Source: Rhynchosporium graminicola (Eukaryota > Ascomycota > Leotiomycetes > Helotiales > Ploettnerulaceae). From it: DNA of 64,000 bases. Below the pieces are notes generated by a model. That model was not told the DNA's origin and did not search any database. It saw only the letters and a program-made list of their open reading frames with translations. Numbering within the stretch: position 1 is the first letter of the stretch; every line of letters begins with the position of its first letter. The stretch covers positions 248,001 through 312,000 of the forward strand of contig FJUW01000043.1 in assembly GCA_900074885.1 (NCBI GenBank). Direction: 5' to 3'. The position numbers and the translations under genes were made by a program. Below, piece after piece: positions 48,299-60,575 of the stretch.

Positions 48299-50308
48299 AT
48301 GATTGTCTTAGAAGGACTGATGTTGGTGCCGCCTGAGCGCGGGACTATCATTGGGAGAGCCTTATGGAAGGTCTGTATGCAGATTTACCTGCTTTACTGT
48401 TTCTCGTTCGAGAAGAAGGCATTGACATCTTTTGCAGAACCGATATGTCGTCCTCGGTACCGGGGCCATGATGAAGACACAGAATGATCTTTTACCACAG
48501 AACGACACCTCCGGGCGGGGCTCTGCTGGATGGAAGGGACTGAAATCTACTTCGTCAAAGCCGAGTCTGGTCGATGTGTCGCAACCGGATCCTAAGGGGA
48601 GACAACTGTATATAACAATTTACAAAGCAAAGGTACGAAGAAGGACGCGCCAGGAGAGATCCATCCCGAGTTCTAACTTCATCAGGGTGAGTGGGAATTC
48701 ATTGCACAACATCCATTGTCTGCTTTCAAATCCTGCGAAATACGAGCGCTTCAGCACCGAAAACAAAGTCCATTGTTACCTACAATGATGTTCGAATTGA
48801 AACCAGATTCGATTTCCGAGAAACAACGGAAGCGAAGGTCAAGCAGAACAGGAGGTCTCTCGTCCAAGGACCCATGGGCCAATTTTTTACTATTCCGAAC
48901 GATACCAGAAGAGAGGCATAGCATATACGACTGGCAAGCAGCTGTGAAACCAATGTTGTCTGCAGAAAGTGAGGAGGAAGATGGTGTGATGAGTCCCATG
49001 AGCCCGGTCTTCAACGGGTTTACCAATCCGTTCGGCAGCTCCGGAAGACCTTCGACGTCGGCAAACAAGCCAGAGATAGGAAATAGAGCATCTAGTCAGA
49101 GCAGCTATCCACACGCGCCTCCTCCACGAGAAAGACCCTCGGCTATGATCTCACCATCTCCAAGTCTTCGATCAAGGCGCTCCGATCTATCGTCTCAAGC
49201 AAGTTCTCAACCTCCTCATACAGGATTCGCTTCTCCGCACCCTCATGGCTACGCCACAACGTTACCTACAGACTTGCCTTCCCCAGCTTCGACTGCTGGA
49301 TACGATAATCAACTCATCGAGGGATGGACATCCGCACAAGGACGATCGTCTGCACTGTCTTCACATACCAGAGGAAGTAATAGCATAGCGTCAGCTGTGA
49401 CACCCGCTATGTCGGTAGCATCGACACCACCAGGACCGAGGGAGACCATTCTGGATCGAGCGTTTCAAATGCGCTGCATACCTGGAAGTGATCGCATCCT
49501 TGATCGGGAGGATGAGAAGATTAGCAGCATTGCCCGATTCGAAGCTTTGATGAGAGAGGTAGACGAGAGAAAACATGCCAAAGCGTCAACCACTCAGCTC
49601 AAAGAGAGACAGAACTGGGGATTGGAGGAAGGATCCGAGGAGTCTTCTTCAGGGGATCTAGAAAATGAGGATGATTCCGATGAGGAGGTTTCAATTCCAA
49701 CACCAGCACAGCGAGCTCTAGACTATATCTCTGGCCGCCAGACTCCACTATCGACTGTCAATCGATCAGTATCCCCCGCCACACGAACCTCTCCGGTCCC
49801 CTTCTTAAACCCGCAAGCTATGTCTGCCTTGCACGGAAGCTCCGGGCCCAATGGTATTCGTCCTCGAACAGGCACGAATCAATCAAATCCCCGCCCAAAA
49901 GGTAGCAGGCCAACATCCCTAGCTCTGCCATCACGCTCAATGTCAAGCACCGCGGTGCCCACTCTTCGAGCCAGAGACAGCAGCAATAGTACCCTCCGAG
50001 CAGGAAGCACAGATACCAAGGGAATCCGGCGGGAAAGCAGCACATCAGTCAAAGGCCTCAGCTTCACCGAGTTCGCTAAACGATTAAGCAGCACATCTAG
50101 TCTCCTCCTTGTGCAGACGAATAACAGCTCGAGTTCGGGTCGCGAGAGTAGCGAATTCGGCGATGAGGAATTCGAACGCTCGAATACGAATATGAATAAA
50201 ATCAGTATGCGCGGTGGTGACGGTGATCTCGCGATGCAAAGTTGGGATAAGAGGTGCGGATGGAGAGGGAGTGTTGGAGCTTTCGATTCCGAGGGTGGCT
50301 TTCTTTGA
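48299..50308 (+). CDS. PH-domain-like, Ser-rich fungal protein
   Basis: Exons 48299-48370, 48438-48632 and 48686-50308 encode at least 629 residues. Joining them gives VLEGLMLVPPERGTIIGRAL, WKNRYVVLGTG, then GRQLYITIYKAKGEWEFIAQ and HPLSAFKSCEIRAL: strand patterns and W-K-N-R-Y-V-V-L of a pleckstrin-homology-like domain in the first 140 residues. The rest is long, Ser/Pro-rich and probably disordered, with SIYDWQAAVKPML and an IARFEALMREVDERKHA helix (about 375-410). It likely binds membrane phosphoinositides or acts as an adaptor; no specific role is known to me. The start is uncertain: the ATG used leaves almost nothing before the first PH strand, so an upstream exon ending before about 48299 is possible. 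Confidence 0.75.
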
Positions 50309-50979
50309 TACATCTTTTTGATGCCCTAGACGATTGTAATGACGCTTGGATGGCGTTGGGTTTTGCATTCTTGTGATGGGTCAGGCCGTTTCCACAGGAC
50401 CGGACGGGAGTTATTAGAAAGGCTTGTCTGTTACTATTCTAAGGCGTTATGATACCAGTCTACGTATTGCTTTACTCATATTGTATATTAGTACCTCCGA
50501 GATATGTGTTGGGCTGTGGATCCGAAATTCGGTCGGCGGCCTGTGGTAGGAGATGTTCGGCTTACCATGAACTTTCAACAGGTTATGGGCGAAGTGAATC
50601 TCGATATCAAACATCATTATATTGAAATTACCCTCAGCTTTTTCTTACTACTTTCCCTACCGCGTATCTTTCCTTGCACCTTCAGCTATAACGATTCCAC
50701 GCATTGAATCAAGACTTGTTATATGCGTTTAACAAGCGTGGGGGTCTGGTGTGCGAAATGATGCACGCCTCTAGGACTCACTCATCTTGATCGGCGACAT
50801 GATTCTCTGCGCAAGTGCCCCTCCCATGCCTGCTATATAAGTTCGATACATGTCACAACATTTCAAAGCCCCCAATCACCTGCCTGTGTGGCTAATTTTG
50901 ACCGAGCAAATTCCAAATTGCAGATTAATAATACATGGTTGAATGTGTCAAACCAGTTGCACCTGTCCAGGAGCTACAA
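50309..50979. other. Convergent intergenic region
   Basis: Between the 3' ends of the PH-domain gene and the small secreted protein gene. No gene recognised. Confidence 0.55.
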
Positions 50980-51697
50980 TTACAACTCCATCTTCGACCC
51001 GCCGAGCTTGAAAAGCCGGCTAGCTTCCTCCAAAGCAGACTTGTCTGGCATGCCTAAATTCTTTTGTTAGAACAAGAATATACAGAGCCGCCAATGAAAA
51101 GGAGAACAGCCACTGCATGGTGCACGAGTCATGTGTGCGGGGGTAATGTGTGACACGTGACCATTATCAAACCCAGAACTTACACAACAAGCATCTCTCC
51201 TCACAGTTCGACTCGCTCTTTCCGCCCTTGCAGGAGCAGGTGACTTTGTTACCGTTGGCGGAACAGGTGGCTGTTTGCTCAGACATGCCGCAGAACTCCT
51301 TGCAGTCGGACTCGTCTTCTTTCTCACATGAGGAACCGGTTACGGAGAAGACGGTTGATGATTCTAGTGGACGGTCAGAAAGGGGATCTTTGTTTCACAG
51401 GATTTATGGGTGGGATGGAGAAGGGGTTGATAGGTTGGTGGAGATGGGGTGCGTGAGTAACTTACTGGTGGAAACGGGTCCCAGGGAGGGAGAAAGACCT
51501 GATAGAGGGTGTCAGTAATGAGTCGATGAGGGGGACAAAACAGGATGACACAAGATAGGTTAAATTGGGATAGATGCGTTTGCCGCGTCGGGATGGATAA
51601 TAGGATCATATATAGGCTTACCATTGCGCTCAACTGTCAAGGCTGAGCTGAGGGCCAATAGGGCGGAGAGAGCAAGAGCTGACTTGGAGAACATCAT
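50980..51697 (-). CDS. Small secreted cysteine-rich protein (effector-like)
   Basis: Four exons, 51697-51622, 51498-51466, 51363-51184 and 51053-50980, encode 120 residues. The N-terminus MMFSKSALALSALLALSSAL is a clear signal peptide, with cleavage likely after SSALT or nearby. The mature part carries nine Cys: CEKEDESDCKEFCG, then ATCSANGNKVTCSCKGG and ESNCEERCLLC. This resembles small disulfide-rich secreted proteins of ascomycetes (candidate effector or antimicrobial), but I recognise no named family. Exons 1-3 have GTAAGC/GTAAGT donors and good acceptors. The last intron (130 nt, CTAAC branch, TTTAG acceptor) is less sure: without it the protein ends CKFWV at 51167; with it an amphipathic SALEEASRLFKLGGS tail follows. 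It lies 1.8 kb from the divergent xylosidase gene. Confidence 0.72.
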
Positions 51698-51977
51698 CTT
51701 GGCAGATGTGGATATGGTGTGAGTGAGTAAGTGGTGATTGATCTCTGTATCTCAAACTATCTGGGAAACCAAGATGAAGAAGCTCGAGGATGGAAGTACT
51801 TGGTCGTTGTCGTTGTCGTTGTCGTTATCTACAGTCGGTTGGCACGAGGCGAGGGCAAGTTGATGACGCGAGCGCTTATTTCGCTTGGCACTACCATTGT
51901 CGACGACGGCCTGAGGCACGAAAAGAAAAATCACGCCAGGCTTTGCCTTGGTACGGAAGGCATTCCGAATGTACGCA

Positions 51978-52034
51978 AGTACGTACCTACCTACCTACCT
52001 ACCTACCTACCTACGTAGGCTAGCTAGGTAGGTC
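51978..52034. repeat. TACC microsatellite ending in a palindrome
   Basis: About eight TACC units followed by TACGTAGGCTAGCTAGGTAGG, so the tract partly pairs with its own downstream flank. Confidence 0.85.
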
Positions 52035-53267
52035 GAAAGAAAGCATTCTCGCTCGCAGTCCAATGTGAACACCCACCCTCCCTCTACACCAGCTACACCT
52101 CACACGTCTCGGGACCGTCTCGACTATACCAGCGCCAAGCGCCGCTAGGAGAGTGGGAGTGAAGTGAGTAGCTCGGTAGCGACTTCGTACCTACCCCCGC
52201 AAGCTACTTACTTAGTATATATACCCAAGGTAGGTAAGGTACGAAAAGGAGTTGACAGTGGGTCTTCTACATCAGGGTATTCGGCCTCGCTATTTATTGT
52301 AATTTGTGGAGAGATTCTACTGTACTTGGTACTTGTAAGAGTGAGTCTAAGTGAGTGGTGATCTGATTGGAAGGTCGATCGATATCTCGCCACACGCTAA
52401 TGTAGGGTGGGGGTGTACGAGACCCACTATACGCCCCCCGGATGGTATCAAGGCACGATTACGTAATCCTATCTATCTATACTGTATGAAGGGGGGGAGG
52501 CTCCGGCTCCGGCTTCCTAGGTGCCAGCCATCTCATGTCATGACGCTGAAAGGAGGGAGGAAGGATTGATCACCTTAACATCACGATTCGTCTGTCAACC
52601 CAAGCAGAAGTATAATGGAATGGAAATCATAACGCAAGACTCCTGTTTGATGATTACCTTGCTTAGCCTTCCCGCCTTGACAACGCGGGCCAACGTATCT
52701 ATCGTATGGTATCGTATCGAACATCGTACATGCCTCACATCACATGCTCGATGTAGTATATATACAGTAGCATTACTGTAGTGGTAAAGCTGCACACGCA
52801 GGCTCTTTGCACCCACCTATATACAGTACTATACGTGTAACCAACCGCTCGCTGCTGACTGGGACTTCTGAGCGAGCATGTGGCAAGTTGCCTGGCTGCC
52901 TGCTTGCCTCATCTCATCTCATCTCATCTCATCTTCCTTCAACAGGGGAAGGAGAGGAGGAGGGATTTACTGCTTAAGCGAAATTCATGCTTATGCGCGA
53001 GCTCCGAGGGAGCCCAAACTCTATTTAATGAATTCCCTTCCCCGCTCTTCCCATTCCCACCGTGCCCCAGACTACCTACCTACCTACCTACCTCCCTACC
53101 ACTTCGGTGAGACAATCAACGACGAGGAGGAATCATCGTCAGTGGAGATGCAGTCTCTCGTTCCTCATGTTTCCAGCAGGCAGCATAAATGCTGGAGATT
53201 CGGCGTTCAACGACGAGAGTCTACGGAGGTTGAGTTGAGGTGAGTTCTACCGAGGTGGTGGAGTTCG

Positions 53268-53273
53268 GGCTAA
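53268..53273 (+). promoter_or_regulatory. Candidate XlnR/Xyr1 site GGCTAA
   Basis: GGCTAA lies 255 bp upstream of the xylosidase ATG. GGCTAA(A) is the known binding core of the fungal xylanase activator XlnR/Xyr1. A six-base match is weak evidence on its own; its placement before a beta-xylosidase raises it. Confidence 0.4.
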
Positions 53274-53475
53274 GCGAAATAGCTCTGCTGAACCTTGGTA
53301 CATTAGACGGAGCAGCGGAAAGTATGAGATAGTATCTGTCTGTGAAGCTTTTTGCAAATTAATGACCAGCCAGGAATCAGCAGCAGACATTTCGGGTACC
53401 TAAGATGCATAAGTAGTTGGCATTTCCGCCTCATCTTCAGGCCAAGTACGACCACCACACTCTCTTTGATTCATT

Positions 53476-53481
53476 CCCCAC
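53476..53481 (-). promoter_or_regulatory. Candidate CreA/CRE1 site (GTGGGG)
   Basis: CCCCAC on the plus strand is GTGGGG on the minus, matching the SYGGRG consensus of the carbon catabolite repressor, 47 bp before the xylosidase start. Confidence 0.35.
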
Positions 53482-53522
53482 GGTCATCTCTTCTAAGATA
53501 GGTTCCACAAACATCAATCAGT

Positions 53523-56424
53523 ATGCTTGTGGAATACGCAGCATGCTGGGCACTCCTGGCCGGGAGTGCACTCGCACAACGACCAAATTATGTAAAGAAG
53601 CACTTTCCGGACTGTGAGAGTGGACCTGTGAGCTATTCCGATCCATAAAACGTAAGAAGGGAACTGACTTCACCTCAGCTTTCGAAGATTGCCATTTGTA
53701 ACAAGTCTTTGAGTCCCGTGGCTCGCGCAAAAGCTGTGCGTGCACCCCAGTTTCTGATCAAGAAGATCTTTGCCTGACATCTCGTGCAGCTTGTTTCGGC
53801 CATGAACGAGACTGAGAAGATAGCTAACATGCAACACGATGTTCCCGGCTCGGATCGCATTGGCTTGCCGGCATATAATTGGTGAGTGTTTTGAAAATCT
53901 GCAGATCCTTGAATGGTTGAAGTTACCTCATCCTCAATTTATATTGACCATTTAAAAGGTGGAATGAGGCGCTCCATGGCGTCGCTAAGTCTAGAGGAAT
54001 CAATTTCACTGCATCAGGCGATTACTCGTTCGCCACTTCGTTCCCATTGCCAATTATTCTGGGAGCGGCATTCGATGACGACCTGGTGAACGCGATTGCA
54101 AAAGTGGTGTCAACTGAAGCCAGGGCTTTCAGCAATGGGGGACTGGCGGGACTTGACTTTTGGACTCCGAACATCAATCCATACAGAGAGTAAGTCTTGC
54201 CGAATCTACATGTTTGCTACCGAGTGGTCCAGTCTCCGCACATGACCCCTTGCGGTTGGAGGATCACTGTTTACAGATGAGGCTCCTGAGTACCCAGCTG
54301 ACCTCCTAATAGCCCTCGATGGGGAAGGGGCTCAGAAACTCCCGGGGAAGACCCATTTCACGCCTCGCAATACGTAAAGAGTCTTATCCCGGGACTTCAA
54401 GGAGAACCTGGTGACCCGTACATGAAAGTCGCGGCAACTTGTAAGCACTTCGCGGGTTACGACTTGGAGCTCTGGAACGGGATTGCAAGATACTCTTTCG
54501 ATGCCAAGATCAAGCCTCAGGACATGCGAGACTTCTACCTTCCAGCCTTCCAAGCGTGCGCTCGGGATTCGTCCGTTCAATCTGTCATGTGCGCTTACAA
54601 CGCAGTCAATGGAGTTCCCTCCTGTGCGAGCTCGTACCTCCTCCAGACTATCTTGAAAGAGCATTGGAACTGGGCCAACGAAGATCGATTCATTGCTGGT
54701 GATTGTGATGCCGTTCACAACATCTTCGACGGTGAAAGCTGGAACAAACCAAGGATCGGTCACAATTACACCAAAACTCCTGAAGAAGCTGCCGCTGTTG
54801 CCCTCAATGCGGGTACGGATCTCAGTTGCGGAGACTACTATCCGCTTTACTTGCAGGGTGCTATTGATAAAGGCCTGACGAATGTTTCGACGATGGACCA
54901 AGCGCTCACTCGCAAGTACGCAACGCTTGTCAAGCTCGGTTACTTCGATTCGGCAGCGAACCAACCGTACAGGAAACTTACGTTTGCCGATGTTTCAATT
55001 CCGTCCGCACAAGCGCTTGCTTTGAAAGCCGCCGAGGAAGGAATCGTGCTACTAAAAAATGACGGGACTCTCCCTCTCAAAAGTACGATCAAGAAGCTGG
55101 CCCTCATTGGCCCACATGCAAATGCCACTGAGGAGATGCAGGGCCTCTACTTTGGCGTCGCGCCGTTCCTACATTCTCCCCTCTACGCTGCAAAGAAGGC
55201 TGGCTATGAGGTGTCATACGTGCTAGGTACAAACGTTACCAGTGACACGTCTGGATACGCAGAAGCTTTGAAAGCTGCACAGAATGCGGACGCTATAATC
55301 TACGTTGGAGGGATCGACACCACTGTGGAGAAGGAGACGATGGTAAGTGGTGCTTCAAAAGTGTCCTCCCGCCCGTACTGATGTTATCCAAGGATCGGTA
55401 CCAAATCAGCTGGCCGCAAAATCAGCTCGACCTCATCTCGCGCCTCTCATCTCTCTCGAAGCCTCTTGTTGTTGTACAAATGGGGTCGATGGTTGACAGC
55501 CAATCGCTTCTTTCTAATGATAACGTGCATTCTTTGGTCTGGGCTGGCTACCCGGGACAAGATGGAGGGACAGCTATCTTCAACATTCTGACGGGGAAGG
55601 CAGCACCAGCTGGCAGATTGCCAGTAACCCAGTATCCGGTTCGTGCAGGACGTCCAGTTTCAGAAACATGACTAACGAAACGCCTAGGCGAGCTACGTCG
55701 ATGAGGTCCCCATGACCAATATGTCTCTCTTGCAATATCACTCTCCAGACAAAACACTGAATAACCCTGGGTACGTCATCCTTGACTTTCCCACCCGTCA
55801 TACTTTTACCAGTGGGCTCTTCGAAGTTTTCTCCAATCACAACTTTCGCCTGTGATACTTGTAGCAACATATATTAATTGCTTCTACAGCCGCACATACA
55901 AGTACTACACAGGGAAACCAGTGTTTCCCTTCGGTCATGGTCTATACTACACAGAATTCAATGTCACCAAGCATGTACCTGCACCTGCAACTACGCCAAA
56001 CTCGGGTTATCACATTTCGGACTTGATTTCCACAGCAAAGTTAGCGAACAAACCGAAGTATCTCGACCAGATTCCATTCATCAGTATTCCCGTCACAGTC
56101 AAGAACGTCGGAAAAGTCACATCTGATTACGTCTCTTTGTTTTTCATTTCTGGGGCGTTCGGCCCTCAACCTTACCCAAAAAAGTCCCTGGTAGCATACC
56201 ATAGGGTTAAGAACCTTGCAGCTGGTCAATCCTCGACATTCAATATAACGCTGACTCTTGCGAGCTTGGCAAGAGCTGATGAGCACGGCAACCTGGTCCT
56301 CTACCCTGGACAATACCAGCTACAGGAGAACATCTCTGAAGGTTATGGTGGTAGTTGGGACTTCACTTTGATAGGTTCGCCAGCCACATTGGAGGTTTGG
56401 CCAAAAGATCCCAAGGGACATTAG
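53523..56424 (+). CDS. xlnD: Secreted GH3 exo-1,4-beta-xylosidase (XlnD/Bxl1-like)
   Basis: Releases xylose from xylo-oligosaccharides outside the cell. Eight exons: 53523-53627, 53679-53735, 53790-53881, 53959-54189, 54313-55342, 55393-55638, 55688-55770 and 55890-56424, giving 792 residues, the normal family length. MLVEYAACWALLAGSALAQ is a signal peptide. GH3 N-domain landmarks are NWWNEALHGVA, DPRWGRGSETPGEDPF and KVAATCKHFAGYDLE. The nucleophile is Asp292 in RFIAGDCDAVHNIF. The C-domain shows EEGIVLLKNDGTLPL and VWAGYPGQDGGTAIFNILTG. FPFGHGLYYTEF leads into the fibronectin-III-like tail. Every junction keeps frame, so the gene is intact despite lying only 260 bp from transposon debris. 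Several N-x-S/T sites are present. Confidence 0.95.
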
Positions 56425-56682
56425 GCTATAGGTATACGTGTAAGGTAGCAGAGGAAGGACTTTTTCCCATTTGTAGATACTTCAAACAGCTTCAGCAGTG
56501 CGGGCATCACTATAGGAACCCGAAATTATTTTCAACATCTTAACAGTATCTTGCGCGTCCGTGTAAGCCGCTTGTAATAGTTGGCTTGCTAGTTTGAAAA
56601 AGCATGACCTTCTTCGCGATTTTGATTATCAGTTATACCCCGTTAAGATAGTCTGAGCCCTCGCTGTGATCTGGCCTCATGA

Positions 56683-57252
56683 CCTTACAGGCAAGCGCAG
56701 GTATAAAATAACTGTCAAGTGACGGTCTCTGGACGGTTTCGGAATATGAATAGAGGTATAATAAGGGAATCACCAGGGGTCGGATCTCTACTAGTACCTT
56801 CTTAAAGAACTACTCCAAATCAGGAAATTATACTTCTTAGAGAATGATTCAAGAGTAAAGAACAGTCCTAGAACAGTACTGAATAGCAGATGCAGGGTAG
56901 GCATGGACTTCTTTGATTACTCCCCTGCGACTACTTTAGGATATACTGATAGCTAGGCTTACCTAGAGTATACTTTTGCTAATTCGATCGAATGTCAAAT
57001 CCTTTTAAGTACTATGCTGAAGTTGATAAGCTAGCGTCGATACCGAAGTTGAGGGTGCAACTGAGTATTTCTACTCTTTGTTATTGAATAGGAAGGCACG
57101 AGGAGGCCTTGCCTCTAGTACTTACTATCGAAGACCCGTCCCCTGGTGACTCTCTATTTGTAGTACTATTCAAACTCGGAACGGTCCTTTGACCGTCTCT
57201 TGACCATTCCGTGCCATTCCGTGCCATTAAGATACCCCTGCCTTTGCCTCTA
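56683..57252. mobile_element. Miniature TIR element (family A), copy 2
   Basis: Starts CCTTACAGGCAAGCGCAGGT and ends ATACCCCTGCCTTTGCCTCTA, matching the ends of the 27820-28395 element, with shared internal blocks and frequent C/T and G/A differences. The right end is interrupted at the TA of its terminal repeat by the family B sequence that follows. Confidence 0.75.
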
Positions 57253-57540
57253 CAGAGGTACAGCGGTGAAGTCTTATCATAGAACTAGCAGAGGGTCAGT
57301 TGGGCTTGCTACACATAGAAGTAACCAGGTCTAGAGCTAACAGAAATTACCCAAGTGTAAAGGGGAAGTCAGTGCGTTATAAAGATATTACGATTTATAG
57401 TAAAGTTATCTTGATAGAATTATATTGATGCGTCGTACTCAACAGATGGCCGGAAAACTCTCCACTTGGTATGATATGCCAAGTATACAATATGCGCTAA
57501 GTAATAGTAATTCTAGGTACAGCTATATCTATACTAATTT
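57253..57540. mobile_element. Miniature TIR element (family B), decayed copy
   Basis: CAGAGGTACAGCGGTGAAGTC matches the terminal repeat of the intact element at 25787, and AAGTCAGTGCGTTATAAAG (about 57369-57387) matches its interior. The right terminal repeat is not recognisable. A TAAGG at 57544-57548 could be the displaced last bases of the family A element, which would fit nested insertion. A perfect palindrome, ACTTGGTATGATATGCCAAGT-like, sits at about 57463. Confidence 0.5.
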
Positions 57541-57542
57541 CT

Positions 57543-60500
57543 GTAAGGGGCGAGCCCTAGGATTAAGCACTGGCGATGCCGGTGCTTACTAAGCCTAGCG
57601 GCACCCGCATGTTTTCCTTCGGAGCTAGACTAGAACTTGAACTTGATTTTCTCTTTTATCGAACTTCTTAAATATAATACTTAATTATCTATATATATAT
57701 TACTTATTTATAATATTAAGTTCGATTAAAATAAGCTTACTTATTCCTATAGCTTTTACGCTAGATACTAGAATAGACTTATCGAGGAATAGAAGCTTTT
57801 AATAAGAGGACTCTAATTGTGACGACAGCTTACCTGAATATCATATAAGGAGAAGGATAGATACCGGGGCCTAAGTTCATAAGTATTATAAGTATCCCGG
57901 TATAACTAGTATCCGACTCAGTATAGTATCGGACTAGTACTAGTATATATATATAAGGTGCCTTATACTTTATCTCTCTTCTTCTTCTTTCCTTATCTTT
58001 TTATTTCCTTAGTAATAGACTATATAAGATCGCTCTTAGTATTCCTACTTATTTTATTCTTACTTATATATTACCTTAAGTCTTATATTATTATATTAAA
58101 TAAAAAGATTAAGATAGCCGGAGATAGCTTAATATAATATCTTATCTATTAAGTTAGTTATTTAATAATTACTCTTATATAGTCGAGATTCTAGAGATCT
58201 CTCGGATAGCTATAAATCAGAGTTTAATTTAGCTTATTATAAATAGTATAATAGAAGAGGTTTTCGCTAATACTCTTTTAATAACTCCCTTAGTATAAAG
58301 GACGTATAAATAGATTTTGAAGAAAGTATAATAAATACCCTAGAACTTTAACCTCTATATATCGCTACTAAAATAACCCTGATATACCCCTTTTAAGCTA
58401 CTATTATAGCTCCTAACTAACTAACTAGAGACCCCTCCGGTTCTAAGGGGACTTAATATAATTCCTCTCGCTTTACCTCTGAACTTAATCTATTATACCT
58501 TTCTTTACTCTAAACGTCTCTTATACTAAAGAATATTAATACCTTATTAAGAAAATACTAACTAAGAGAGAAAGGAAAACAAAAGCGAAATTCACTAGGA
58601 GCGTAATCGCTAAGTACTTCTACCTCTATAGATAACTCGAATCTGATATATTCTCTCTTATAATAATTAGTAGAATAAGAGGAAAAGAATATCTCTCTAG
58701 AAGATACTATCGATAGACTAATCTCTATATAAGATAGGTTCCTCGCAGGGGTCTCTCGCCTATCCTCGATTCTCCTACTAGAACTAGTACTATAATCTCT
58801 ATATATTCTAGAGTTTAATAAGCTATTAAACTCTATTCTAATACGTACTACTAAGAGAAAATATACTATTCCTAATAAACTATCGCTCTCTCCTAGCGCC
58901 GAATCAGTAGAGTTACGCCCTAAGAAGTCTTATCTTACTAAGAAGATCTTACCTTTAGATAATAGATCGGACTTTACCTTCCTCTAATAGAGAGTATTAA
59001 TACGAGACTAATTAGCTATAAATACTAACTACTATTCTATAGACCTCTCCCGGCGCGTTCTCGTATAGGAACTAATTACTAGATTAGCTAAGGAGTATCT
59101 TACTCCTTAGTACTTTACTAATAAGTTTAAAACTAGCGATAAAATAATCTCTTTATTAGAGGAGAACTTTCTTACTAGTTTAGAAGAAGATAACTATTAT
59201 AACGCCTTTTACTACTTAGAAATATAATAACTTAATTATACTCGCGAGACTTTCGCTGAGTTTCGTAGTTAATTTTAAAGCGCTATTATCTAAGGTAAAG
59301 TTAAAAAGAAAGAGTAATTCTTCTATATATAGGATAAGATTATACTATCCTTATATGCTTTAACTCTTATTATTAAACTTATATAAAATAAGGATTATAC
59401 TTCTATAATTAGTTTATTACTTTCTTTTAATACTAAGTGTTATTATAACTCGGAATATACTTATCCTAAGAAAGTTACTACTCAGATATAGTACTATAAG
59501 CTTACTATTACTAATACGACCTCTTCTAGTTCTACTCCTTATTAGTCCCTAAGTTTAGCCCCTCGATAAACTACTCCTATACTATATATATATACCTCGA
59601 TACTAGTATAGGCTAGTACTCTCTCTGCGCTAAAACGCCTTACTACCTCGACCGGAGAACCCCTTAAGTATTATAATTATAGATAGCTCGGTTATATTAA
59701 GCTAGACTACCCTAACTAGCTTAAGGTTTAATTAATCGACGAATTCCCGAAAGAGGAAGGAGTAACTAAGGAGGTAATAAGAGACTTACCTTCCGAATCT
59801 AGACTAATATAGAAGGGAAACGATAAGACTTAAGTAAAAACTCCTTCTTAGGTCTATATAAGTACGACCTCTCTAACCTTAACTTTAACTCTCTAATAAG
59901 AGGTAAGTAATCTATATACCTAACTATAGTTAGTATAAATAAGCTAGGAGTCTCTATAAATAGCTTAATCGATACTAGAGCGAACGGATACCTATTTATT
60001 AATTATACTCTTACTAGATAACTATCAGGAGCCCTTAGTACTAAAATCAAGCTATTACCTTATTCTATTCTAATACGTAGTTTCTAATAGTCTATTAGGA
60101 CCTATATTATCTATTTTATATATTTATACTTTTCTATTAATAGTAGGCGTATTTATAACTACCTTTTTATTCTCCTCGATTTAGGATAATAAAATATAAT
60201 TATTAGTATTAAATAAATATACTGATTTCAAGTTAAACTCGATACGCTCTGTTATAAGCTAATATAGCCGGAATACTATTTAGCTACCCTCTAATATAAT
60301 AAGGAGATAATTATAACTCTATTATCTCGTAAACTTATTATTAACTAATCTTACTAAATCGATACTAACGCGCGGGACTTAGCTATAAATCAGCTAGACT
60401 AATACTAATTATACTAAATAGTAATAATATAGTATATTAATATATAATCCTTATTATTTAACTTATTTCTACTTATTACTAAGGAATCCGAACCCTTTCC

Positions 60501-60575
60501 CTTTCCGAAAGTATCGAGAAAAGTACCCGCGCTAAAACTCTATTACGAGTATACCTCTTAATCCCCGAGGATCTA
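57543..60575 (+). mobile_element. RIP-damaged Ty3/gypsy-type retrotransposon, gag and protease part
   Basis: AT-rich DNA with no open frame but readable retroelement order on the plus strand. TGTAAGGGGCGAGCCC at 57543 looks like an LTR start. A capsid-like gag segment lies at about 59155-59470 (ENFLTSLEEDNYYNAFYYLE, then RETFAEFRS). A CCHC zinc knuckle at 59667-59717 keeps C-x2-C-x4-H-x4-C spacing with Cys and His codons now TAT/TAC. An aspartic protease core at 59965-60000 reads L-I-D-T-R-A-N-G-Y-L-F-I, the Arg being a damaged Gly. Reverse transcriptase is not found before the opposing element begins. Confidence 0.7.
59667..59722 (+). pseudogene. Decayed gag CCHC zinc knuckle
   Basis: Codons read K-Y-Y-N-Y-R-stop-L-G-Y-I-K-L-D-Y-P-N-stop. 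Each Tyr at a zinc-ligand position and each stop at a Gln position is one C-to-T or G-to-A change away, and the 2-4-4 spacing is exact. Confidence 0.75.

Larger units (their letters stand above)
51698..53522. other. Divergent promoter region of secreted Cys-rich protein and xylosidase
   Basis: No gene recognised. Contains TCGTTGTCGTTG repeats (51808-51828), ACCT/TACC x8 (51978-52013), CATCT x5 (52911-52934) and CTAC/CTACC repeats (53070-53098). Xylanolytic regulator-like sites near 53268 and 53476 are listed separately. Confidence 0.5.
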
